DNA of 15,129 nt from JBAXLO01 sp037134755. GTDB lineage: Bacteria > Bacteroidota > Bacteroidia > Bacteroidales > JACABE01. Below are positions 1 through 10,800 of this stretch, in pieces (position 1 is the stretch's first letter; every line of letters begins with the position of its first letter). The stretch covers positions 1 to 15,129 of the forward strand of contig JBAXLO010000109.1 of the NCBI GenBank assembly GCA_037134755.1, read 5' to 3'. The notes under the pieces are model-generated. The model was given only the letters and a program-made list of their open reading frames with translations, did not search any database and was not told where the DNA came from. The position numbers were made by a program, and so were the translations under genes.

Positions 1-9
1 TACCCTATT

Positions 10-134
10 CGTTTTATGTTTTATGGATTCGTTAGTATGTTTTATGGATACGGAAAGTCATAAAACCCTTTCGGAAAGTTCTGACAGGTATCCGCAACCT
101 TATACAACCCATCCGCAACAAAATATAATACTGA
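10..134. repeat. Degenerate 21-bp tandem array, open at the left window edge
   Basis: A CG dinucleotide recurs at 10, 30, 51, 72, 93 and 114, so the spacings are 20, 21, 21, 21 and 21 bp. Neighbouring units resemble each other in pairs. Units 1 and 2 share ATGTTTTATGGAT, units 3 and 4 both start CGGAAAGT, and units 5 and 6 both start CGCAAC. The CCCTATTCG just before unit 1 resembles the CCCTTTCG junction between units 3 and 4, so the array probably began before the window. The periodicity fades after about 134. All of this is read directly from the sequence. The function is unknown. The period equals two turns of B-DNA and also seven codons. Confidence 0.6.
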
Positions 135-718
135 CTAATGTGTATTATTTCAAGCAGATAAAAGGGGATTGGGATATTAAAAATAAAAAGAAACGTTATC
201 ATTTTTTGATAATATCTTTTTTAATTAAGCACTTTGTGAAATCCTTCAGTGATTTGATAAAGTGTCAGCATGAGTACTCTTTATTATCGCTATTTTAATA
301 TAAATAAGTTTTTTTTAATTTAATCAAAGCAATCAATTTTATTTTAATTAATACATTTATTATTTTTGAATTCAATGGTGAACATCCTATAAATTATCTA
401 AGTTTATGGCAACATTCACCATTTATTTATAATCCTTAAACTATCAATAATTTCAATGCTTTCTGAAAGATTATATCTGGAAACTGTTGATAAATGTACC
501 TTTCTAGAATTTCAAAAACAAATAATACCTATTTATTAGTATCATCAGCTATGTTTTGCAGTTCACAAACGTTAAGAATATGTTAATATTATGTAAATAT
601 ATATAGAAACATTTGGAAATTACCATAAAATGTAGTATTATTGTAATCTGAAATAGTGTGCAAAACAGTTAATAATAAAACAATTTAAATTAAATAATAA
701 CAATTAAATAAAGTAGCA
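135..718. other. Gene-free AT-rich intergenic region upstream of the beta-helix gene
   Basis: I find no credible coding region here. It is strongly AT-rich and must hold the promoter of the gene at 719. A TATTTTTG at 361-368 matches the Bacteroidota -7 motif TAnnTTTG, but it has no convincing -33 TTTG and lies 350 bp from the start codon. AACATTTG at 608-615 is a seven-of-eight match, again without a clear partner. I therefore do not assign a promoter. The last 40 bp before the start are almost pure A/T, as is common for Bacteroidota leaders that lack a Shine-Dalgarno sequence. Confidence 0.5.
374..423. repeat. 9-bp perfect inverted repeat with a 32-nt loop
   Basis: AATGGTGAA at 374-382 is the exact reverse complement of TTCACCATT at 415-423. 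The pair is unusually GC-containing for this AT-rich spacer. It could be a hairpin in a leader RNA, a protein-binding site or chance. No T-run follows, so it does not look like an intrinsic terminator. Confidence 0.4.
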
Positions 719-1765
719 ATGAAAAACACATTTTACATTTTAGTATTAATAAGCTTTATAGGAATTAACAACCTTAAAGCACAGGCAACCGGTTACCCTA
801 TTGCCACATTAGAACACAATGGAACTACAACCGTATATTACGGAGGTGAAGCATTTCATAATGCATACGATAACGCTAATAGTGGTGACACAATTTATCT
901 TTCGGCTGATAATTTTAGATCGTATTGGGGATTTTACAAAAATATACACGTATATGGTGCCGGAAGTTCTGATCCTGCAACTCCTGTTACTAATCTTACT
1001 GATTGGTGTTATTTTTATAATGGCTCTGACTCATTATCATTAGAAGGAGTATATACTAATATTCAAATAAATGGATCTATGCAAAACATTCAAATGAGGA
1101 GATGTAGATTTGATAATGTACAAATGTATGGAGCACCTGTTAATACTCTATTTGAGAATAATATAATTATATATATGAATTTAAATTGGGTTAATGGTAA
1201 TACCTTAACATTTAGAAATAACTTATTTTTAAATCAGAATTGGTGGAGTGCTATTTTTGACAATGCTTCTAACGTGCTTTTTGAACATAACACATTTTAT
1301 TGCGGATACCCGTTTACAAGCTCATTAAGTAATTGTTATTTTAGAAATAACATCATATATATGTATTATAATTTCTCAGCGTATGTTAGCGGTATGACAA
1401 CCTGTGTATTTGAGAAAAATTTAATAAATGAATATACTAGTTCCGGATTAAATTTCGGTGACACTGCAACGTTTTACACGAGTGTTTTCTTAAGCAATTA
1501 TTATTTTGTAAATGCAAATTTATTAAACACTCCATTGCCTTCATGGGGAGGTGCGGCCAGTATTTATGGTGATTTCCATTTAATAAGTCCTCAAACTTAT
1601 CCCGGAAATGATTCAACACAAGTAGGAATGTATGGCGGTGTAAATCCATTTAAAGAACATGCCACACCATCAAATCCACATATAATTAGTAAAACAATAC
1701 CTTTTGTTACCAATTCAGATGGCACTTTACCTGTAACTATTAAAGTAAAAGCACAGAACTACTAA
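719..1765 (+). CDS. Secreted right-handed beta-helix repeat protein
   Basis: This 348-residue protein starts with a signal peptide (MKNTF, hydrophobic core, LKA, cleavage near residue 21), so it is probably exported. Residues 47-61 (AYDNANSGDTIYLS) resemble the entry strand that opens many Bacteroidota parallel beta-helix proteins. The helix itself shows as F-[ER]-[NHK]-N rungs with Phe at about 145, 165, 188, 208 and 231. The spacing alternates 20 and 23 residues, as expected for successive beta-helix turns with inward asparagine ladders. A GMYGG motif (303-307) and a short tail ending in alternating hydrophobics (SDGTLPVTIKVKAQ) follow. In related proteins that tail comes after the helix. 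I see no catalytic residues of pectate lyases, so binding or scaffolding is as likely as polysaccharide cleavage. The giant adhesin-like gene starts 110 bp downstream on the same strand, suggesting joint expression. The ATG at 719 is chosen because it places the signal peptide correctly. Confidence 0.85.
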   Translation: MKNTFYILVLISFIGINNLKAQATGYPIATLEHNGTTTVYYGGEAFHNAYDNANSGDTIYLSADNFRSYWGFYKNIHVYGAGSSDPATPVTNLTDWCYFYNGSDSLSLEGVYTNIQINGSMQNIQMRRCRFDNVQMYGAPVNTLFENNIIIYMNLNWVNGNTLTFRNNLFLNQNWWSAIFDNASNVLFEHNTFYCGYPFTSSLSNCYFRNNIIYMYYNFSAYVSGMTTCVFEKNLINEYTSSGLNFGDTATFYTSVFLSNYYFVNANLLNTPLPSWGGAASIYGDFHLISPQTYPGNDSTQVGMYGGVNPFKEHATPSNPHIISKTIPFVTNSDGTLPVTIKVKAQNY

Positions 1766-1800
1766 TAAAAATAATTTAGCTATGAAATGAGTAATGGTTT

Positions 1801-1830
1801 AATATTATTTCATTTAAATAATATTTTATC
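1801..1830 (+). terminator. AT-only hairpin between the two exported-protein genes
   Basis: AATATTATTT (1801-1810) pairs perfectly with AAATAATATT (1816-1825) across a 5-nt loop, and a short T-rich run follows. The stem contains no G-C pair, so it would be a weak terminator at best. It may attenuate read-through from the beta-helix gene into the giant gene, or be a chance structure in AT-rich DNA. Confidence 0.25.
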
Positions 1831-1875
1831 ACTACGAATTCCATGTGTTTTAATATATAAATTAAAAATTATCAC

Positions 1876-4800
1876 ATGAAAAAAATAATATTATTCATTG
1901 CTATTTTGTGTTTAGGTATCAGTTCGGTGTTCTCACAAAAACAACTTAGAGAATACCAATATTGGTTTGATAATGATTTTGCAAATGTTGTAACTCATCC
2001 TACAGCATTTATGGATACTGTACAGATAATCGAGAATATACATGCAGGAGCATTATTATATGGTATGCATGTTTATCATTTTCGCTGTAAAGATAATGCA
2101 GGGTTATGGAGTCAGGTTTACAGTCAATTTTTTCTGTTAAATATACCTGTTCCTCTTGCAGCTACCTATCAAAAACACATTGTTGTAAATCAATATTGGT
2201 TTGATGATGATTTCAATCATCGAATAACACAAAATATAACAGGTCAAGACAGTATTTTATTTATTAATTCATTTAATACTGATTCGTTATCTCGGGGAAT
2301 ACACTTTATCCATTATCGCTGTCAGGATAATGCAGGTTTATGGAGCCCTGTTGCAAGTCAATTGTTCTTAAGACATTTAGATGCAACACACGTCCCATTT
2401 TATGTTACTAATCAAAAACAAATAGTAACTAATCAGTACTGGATAGATACGGATTTTGCACATAAAATCACTATAAATATAACAGGCCAGGACAGCATTA
2501 CTTTTATAAATTCATTTAATACTGATTCATTAGTTTATGGAGTCCATGTATTCCATTATCGTTGTAAAGATAATTCAGGATTATGGAGTTCGGTAACAAG
2601 CCAATTGTTTCTTAAAAACATAGTTACTACTCCTTCTTCTTATTTTGTACCACATCAAAAACAGCTTGTAACTAATCAATACTGGTTTGATACTGATTTT
2701 GAACATAGTATCACAATAAATATTAGTGGACAGGATAGTTTACAGTTTATTACTTTGTTAAATCCTGATTCTTTGATAACAGGAATGCATGTTTTCCATT
2801 ATCGTTGCAAAGATGATGCAGGGCTATGGAGTCCTGTATGTAGTCAGGAGTTTCTTAAGAATCCACCATATGTTTCAATACCTACTTTATTAAATAATAA
2901 GATTATTAAATACAGATATTGGTTTGATCAGGAGGTAACATTTACTTACAAAAATGTACCGCAAGCTGATTCAATTGTTGTATCTCAACTTGATTTAAGT
3001 AATGTATTGAATGGATTACATATACTTCATACACAATTTAAAGATAAAAGAGGATTGTGGAATAATCCAACTTCAGATAGTGTAAATGTACAACAAATAC
3101 CGGGTCCGGCAGGTCCTATTTCCGGTCCTATCGAAGTAAATGAATATACTGATAGTGTACTTTATACAGTACAACCAATATTTAATGCAACTTCATATAT
3201 ATGGTCATTTCCTAATGGAGTAGTTGGCACAAGTGATTCAAATTATATCTATCTTGATTACCCTTTACATGCTAACTCAGGTTTGGTAAAAGTAAAAGGA
3301 CATAATGATTATGGAAATGGTGCAGAATCTACATTAGGAGTTACTGTTAAATCATTAATAGTATCACCTATTACAATATCTTGCTCATCATATAGTATAT
3401 GTCAGGATAGTGCTTTAACTTTTACAGCAACATTAATTGATGGAGTTACTAATCCAACTTATCAATGGGTTGTTAATGGGGTTAATGAAGGCACTAATAG
3501 TAACACATTTACTTACATCCCTACAAATGCTGATAATATAATGTGTATCCTTACATCACCTGATCTTGCGGGTGCTGATACTAGTAATTATATATCTATC
3601 TCAGTGTTTCCAAAACCAGGACCTATAGGTGGAGTTGCAGGTATTACCGGATTGTCAAATGTATGTCAAGGTCAAAATTTTGTTACTTATACAATTCCAT
3701 TAGTCCTAAATGCTAATTCCTATTTATGGACATTACCGGTTGGTGCAAGTGGAGTAAGTACAACAAATATTATTACAGTTAATTATAGTAATACTGCCTT
3801 ATCGGGAAATATTACTGTAAAAGGAATTAATAATTGTGGTGAAAGTGATGAATTAACTTTAGCGGTAACAGTTAATCCTTTACCCGCTGATGCAGGTGCA
3901 ATAACAGGATTGACAAATGTTTGCCAAGGACTAAATGCAATAACATACACAGTTGATTCTATTAGGAATGCTACTTCTTATATTTGGACTTTGCCTGTTG
4001 GGGCAAGTGGAGTAAGTACTACTAATTCAATTACTGTAACCTATAGTAATACTGCTTTATCAGGAAATATTACTGTAAAAGGTGAAAACGATTGTGGCGA
4101 AGGAGCTGAATCAATTTTGTCAATTACAGTTAACCCATTACCTGTTGCAGCAGGAGTTATCTCTGGACCTACAACTGTTTGTCAAAGTCAGAATAGTGTA
4201 ACTTATACGGTTCTACCAATAGCAAATGCCACCAATTACATCTGGACTTTGCCTGATGGGGCTACTGGATTAAGTTCTACAAACTCTATTACAGTTGATT
4301 TTACGCTTGCTGTTTCAGGTAATATTACTGTTACAGGTCAAAACAGTTGTGGTGTAGGTAGTAATGCTGTATTGCCAATCACTGTAAACCCAATGTTAAC
4401 TGCATCAGTTAGTATTTCAAGTGTATCATCTACTATTTGCCAGGATAGTGCAGTTACATTTACAGCAACTCCTGTAAATGGTGGTGATTATCCTATCTTC
4501 AGATGGTATGTAAATAATGTATTAGTGTCGCAAGATTCAAGTCTTAATAATGGACTAGTAACTTATTATCCATTTAATGGCAATGCACATGATGAAGGAT
4601 TAAACGGAAATAATGGTGCAATATATGGTGCTATTTTAACAACTGATAGATTTGGGAATCCTAATAGTGCCTATTCTTTTAATGGAATTGATAATTACAT
4701 TAGAGCAAGTTCTAATAATCTACCAACAGCTGATCGTACTGTTTCTTTATGGTTTAACACAAATCCTTTGCAAAGTTATCAGTTATCCGGGCCTATTGCT

Positions 4801-7800
4801 TACGGAGGCACATGGTGTGGATATACTTGGTTTGAAGGAATGAATGCTGGTACTATATTACAAGATGTACATTGTGGAGCAAATACTTTTTCTGTTCCTT
4901 ATTCTATTTCATCCGGACAATGGTATAATTTTGTTATTACTAATGATATCTCAGGACGAAAAATGTTTCTAAATGGAACACTTATCGGAACAAATCCTAA
5001 TTATATTAATAACACTTATACTCTTTATAAAGATTTATCGATAGGAGTTATTGTAAGTGGCAATGGTTATGCTCCATATACTGATGGTAATATTGGTTGG
5101 TTTAACGGTAAAATCGATGACATTCGTATTTACAACCGTTCACTATCAAGCACTGAAGTTTTAACACTTTATAATGGTTCTTCTTTTACATATATTCCCA
5201 GAAATGGTGATAATATTAAATGTATTATGACTTCAAGTGCATCATGTGTACTTAATAATAATGATACAAGTAACGTTATTACAATGACAGTACATCCAAA
5301 ACCAGGTGCTGCAGGTGCTATTTCAGGATTAACAACAGCTTGCCAAGGTCAAAATGGAGTAACTTATACAGTTGATCCAATAGCAAATGCTACTTCTTAT
5401 ATCTGGACTTTACCTGATAGTGCATTTGGAATAAGTTCTACAAATTCAATCTCTGTTAATTATGGTAATTCTGCTTTGTCAGGAAATATTACTGTTAAAG
5501 GTCATAATTATTGTGGAGATGGAGCAGAAGCTACTCTTCCTATTACTATTAGTCCTTTACCTCAAAGTGCAGGAGTTATTACAGGAGTTTCATCAGTTTG
5601 CGCATACCAGAATAATGTAAGTTACTCAGTAGGCTCAATGACTAATGCAACATCTTATATTTGGAATCTTCCATGGGGAGCAAGTGGTGTTAGTTCTACT
5701 AATACTATTAATGTAAATTATACACTTCCCGGTTCAGGTAATATTACTGTTCAGGGTTCAAATGCATGTGGAGTTGGAGCTATTGCTTCTCTAGCAATAC
5801 AAATAAATCCTGTCCTCACTGCTTCAGTAAGTATTACAAGTTCTGTTACCAGTATTTGTCAAGATAGCATCGTAACCTTTACAGCAAATCCTACAAATGG
5901 AGGAAGTAATCCAACATATCATTGGTATATTAATGGAGTTCTTGTTGATTCTTCTTCTGAAATTAATAATGGACTAATTGCTTCTTATCATTTTAATGGA
6001 AATGCCAATGATGCTAGTGGTAATAGTCATGATGGAACTATTTTTGGTTCACCAACTCTCACTACTGATAGATTTGGTAATCCTAATAGTGCTTATTATT
6101 TTAATGGCGCAGGTGATTATATTGATTTAGGTCCATGGTTTACTTATAATAAATTCTCTCTTTCATTTTGGGTAAATGAAGCAGGATTTACAGGTGATTA
6201 TACTGATATTATTGATAATAATCACACAGGTTATCAGAATTGGGTAATACAAAGCACTCCAAATAATCTTGATTATGGATTTGGTATTGCTTATGTTGGG
6301 GGAACAGACTTTACGCTTACTTTTAATAATTGGCATCATGTAGTGTGTATTAAAGATTCCCTAAATATGATGACTTACATAGATGGAGCTTTGCTGAATT
6401 CAATACCATCCGGATATGCACCAAACTATAATAATCAACATCTTTACATAGCCAGATGGGGTGGTGGTGGAAGATTCTTCAACGGAAAGATAGATGATAT
6501 TCAAATGTATAATAGGGCACTTTCCAGTTATGAAGTATCAAAACTTTACAATGGTTCTACTTTTAATTATTCTCCAAGGAATAATGATCAGGTACAATGT
6601 GTAATGACTTCAAATACTCCATGTGCTCTTAACAACCCTGCATCAAGTAATATTATCACAATGACAGTTCATCCAAAGCCAGATGCAGCAAGTGCTATTT
6701 CAGGATTAACTTTAGTTTGTCAAGGTCAGAATAATGTTACTTATACTGTTCCGGTTATAAATAATGCTTCCTCTTATATATGGACTTTACCTACTGGTGT
6801 AACAGGAATTAGCTCTACAAATTCTATTACAGTTAACTACGGTAATACTGCAATTTCAGGAAATATTACAGTAAAAGGACAAAATTCATGTGGAGTTGGA
6901 GATTCTTCAACTTTAGCAATTACAGTAAATCCATTACCAGATGCAGCAGGTGCAATTGATGGACTTTTAAATGTTTGTCACGGTGAGAAAACCGTTACTT
7001 ATATAGTTGGTCCAATTTCAAATGCAACATCTTATGAATGGGCTAATACTACTGGTGCAATTGGTACTAGTACTACAAACACTATTACATTAGATTTTAC
7101 CTCTGCTACATCAGGTTATATTTCAGTAAAAGGAATTAATGCTTGTGGTGTTGGGGATTCTTCTTTCTTAGATATTATTGTCAATTCTCCTTCAATTAAT
7201 GCAACTGGTGTTGGTGGTTCTGGAGCTTCATCTAATATTTGTTATGGAAATTCAACTACACTTTCCGTACTTGGAGGAACTTTAGGTACAGGTGCTTCCT
7301 GGCATTGGTACACCGGCAGTTGTGGAGGAACTTTAATCAGTACTGATCCATCTGTTACAGTTAGTCCATTAGTAACTACTACTTATTATGTAAGAGCAGA
7401 AAATGCATGTAACAATACAAGTTGTTTAAGTTTTACAGTTCATGTAAACTCTTACTCCGATGCTCCTACAGGAGTAGCAGGAGTTTCAAATTATTGCTAT
7501 GATCCTGATAACACTACTACACTTTCTGTAATAGGTGGAACTTTAGGAACAGGGGCAAACTGGAGATGGTATGAGAATAGTTGTAACGGAGCCATTGTTG
7601 CAAGTGGTCCTAGTATTACTATTAATCCAAGTTCAACAACAACCTATTTTGTTAATGCCGTTGGAGCTTGTAATACTACTTCTTGTGCTTCTCTAACTAT
7701 TAATGTCAGTACACAATCAATTGCTCCTATTGCAATAACCGGAACTGTTTCTAATTGCTCAGGATCTAGTTCAACATTGTCTGTTTCAGGAGGGACTTTG

Positions 7801-10800
7801 GGACAAGGAGCAACATGGGCATGGTATGCTGATGTTTGTGGTGGCTCTCCTATTGGTCATGGGACAAGTATTGATATAGTTGTTCAACCTGGCAGAACAT
7901 ATTATGTCCGTGCCGAAGGTTATTGTGATACAACTTCATGTGCAAGCAGAACAATTACTGAACAAATTAATCCTCTTCCAACTTTATCATATACTAATAA
8001 TACTGGTTTCGTTGGTCATCTTGTTAATCCTTATGATGGAATACCGACGAATACGTATCGGTTTGAAGTTCGCTATACAAATGCTGATGGAATCTTACCT
8101 GCAACTTTCAATCCAAGATTACAACTGGATTTCGAGGGGAATGGCATGTATACTAATCCAAATGACAGATTGTTTTATATGTTAGAAGTTGACCATAACG
8201 ATTCTATTGTTACTGATGGGAAAGATTATTATTATGTAGTAAATTCTCTTCCTGAATCACAAAATTGGAATACACTTGTTACAGTTGTTGATAAAGTGGG
8301 TTGTTCTGCAACAATAGGTCCTGTAAATGAACCTAAAGTGTTAACTGCGGCAGATATTTCTATTTTTGCTAATGACATAACATTCTCTAATGCTCACCCT
8401 GATCCGGGAGATTTCATTACAGTATATGCTACAATACATAATTATTCGGGTCGTCCGGCTGACAATTTTGTTGTGCATCTGGTTAATCAATTTGATACTA
8501 CTGCTGTATTTGGCGATATAACAGTTCCTCATTTAGGTGCTTATAGTTCTACTACTGTTTCTTGGAATATACAAACTCCAGCTGTTCCTGCTTGGTGTCC
8601 AATGCAGGTATTTATTGATTGGACAAATGTATTAATCGAACCAAATGAATTAGATAATCAAGCAATACGTCCATTTACTAACGGTAATTATGTGTTACCA
8701 GGTAAGATTGTTATTACTGCACATCCAAGCCCGGCTATTGCTCCTCAATATTCTACTATTGGTATATGTGGTAGTGCTTGGTACACCGGAACTGCAGTTC
8801 ATCTTAATGATTCTTCTTGTGCAGGTGCAACTGTTACATTTACTGTTGTGGAAACAGGATATACAGGAAGTACGTATACTAATTCATTAGGCAATTATTG
8901 TGTTAGTATTTATGCTCCTTATCCTGCAGGTATATATCATGTTAATTTCCACATTACTGATTTTACTTTGAATGGTGATACAACAACTTCATTTGAAATC
9001 TATGCTCCACCACCGGTAAATATATATTGTGCTGATTTATCTGTTTCAATTAATTTAGGCTCTCAAACTGTTAATCCCGGCTCCTGTCATGGAAATAGTT
9101 GTATTAATATCTTACAAGGTGATCAATTAAGTGGTTCCATAACTGTGTATAATAGTGGTAATATTGCAAGTGGTCCTTCAACATTACATATTGATGCTCC
9201 TTATGGATCACCTGCTCCACCAAGTAATATAAGTATTCCGGGTATTAGTCCCGGGTCATCATATACAGTACCTATTTCAAATATAACATACAACACTATT
9301 GGAGGTACTTATTTCTCAGCAATTGCTGATTACAATAATAATGTTGCTGAATGTAATGAGCTTAATAATAGTAGTTCGGTTTGTATTATGGTTCATCAGG
9401 CATTACCTGATATTATTGCTTCGGGATATATGTATTCAACAAATAATGAGTGTCAGTTTAATAGTATCACTTTAAATTTGGATAATGCAGGAGGGGTTGC
9501 TACAGGAGCTTTCCATAATCGCTTGTATATTTATGAAGAAGGAGTTCTTTTAACTACTCTTTATAATTCTATTAGTAATATTCCGGCCTTAACCTGTATT
9601 AATGTTACTTTTGATTGGCCTTCTCCTCATGTACCGGGTAATTATACTTTTGTGTTTACTGCTGATTATCTAAATGAAGTAGTAGAAATTAGTAAAGCAA
9701 ATAATAATGCAACATTAGCAACTACTCTTCTTCAATGTAAGGCTGATCTGTCTGTTTACAACTGTACTAATTTAAAGGTTAACCCTGCTGATCCTTCCTA
9801 TCCGGGAAGTATTACTCTTTCAGCAATTATTGTTAACTATGGTTTAGTATCGGCTGGAGGATTTTATGTTAACTTTAATATTAACGGTACTAGTCATCTT
9901 TATTTCTTTGCGGGTTCTTTAGCACCTGGTCAGTCACAAACAATATATATGCCTGTTCCAACACCTGCTTTCGGTAATAATTTACTTACAGTTACTGTAG
10001 ATCCAACTAATTTAATTGTTGAGTCAAATAAAACCAATAATGTAGCTACGGCAAGTTTATGTTGGGACTTTTACTTAAGTGATTTCTGTTGGGGAGGTGC
10101 CTTTTGGGATTACACTCAGATTAAAAACCAACCTGTAATATTAAATGTAGGTGTCAATAATTCCGGTCTATATCAAGCTTCAAACTTAAAGATTAATTTT
10201 CAAGTAAGTGGTCCGGGGCTTTCTGGATGGGTTAATTTAGGCGATGCTACAACTTTCTGTGGAAGTACTGCATGTTTGTGTCCATTCTCTGCTAATCTTC
10301 CTTCTCCTTTTGCATTTCCTATGGCAGGTGATTATAGTGTTAGAATGTATGCTGATCCTGATAATAATTACATTGAATGTGATGAAACTAATAATATGCT
10401 AACTGTTACTGTACACGTAACTGATTTGCCCGATTACAGAGTCTTATCGCAATACATTGCTCCATCTAAACTAAATCCCGAACTTAATGAACCTATAGCT
10501 ATTGATGCCACTTATGAAAACATTGGCATGTCTGGCTCTGACTCTCTTAATCTTTATACTCAAGTTGATAATACTCCTTTAGATACTGTAAGAGTGCCGG
10601 GTTTATTAAGTGGTACTTTTAATACTGTACACATTAAGCATTCATGGTCATCAAATGTTCGTGGTATTCATATTATCAGAACATTTATTGATTATAACCA
10701 CGAAATTGCCGAAACTAATGAGCTTAATAATGAAGCTACACGTGCAGTTATTGTTGGTAAAGCTCCTAACTTATTGTTTACTTACTTCGATGTTAATGAT

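Noticed and set aside
23..298. A 91-codon open frame on the plus strand
   Set aside because: Its ATG lies inside the left 21-bp array, the first 37 codons are the repeat read in frame, the remainder looks like random AT-rich translation, and no ribosome binding site or domain is visible.
361..368. TATTTTTG matching the -7 promoter consensus
   Set aside because: No -33 TTTG at a suitable distance, 350 bp from the next start codon, and such matches are expected by chance in T-rich DNA.
374..423. Integron attC-like site or insertion-sequence terminal repeat
   Set aside because: The arms lack the attC core motif, no integrase or transposase is present, and no target duplication is visible.
1437..1649. 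Antisense open frame of 70 codons within the beta-helix gene
   Set aside because: A shadow of the real gene with no signal or domain features.
719..1765. Pectate lyase assignment for the beta-helix protein
   Set aside because: The fold pattern is seen, but no catalytic or calcium-binding residues of a polysaccharide lyase could be identified.
8341..8532. Antisense open frame of 63 codons within the giant gene
   Set aside because: Fully inside a well-supported CARDB module in the real frame, with no features of its own.
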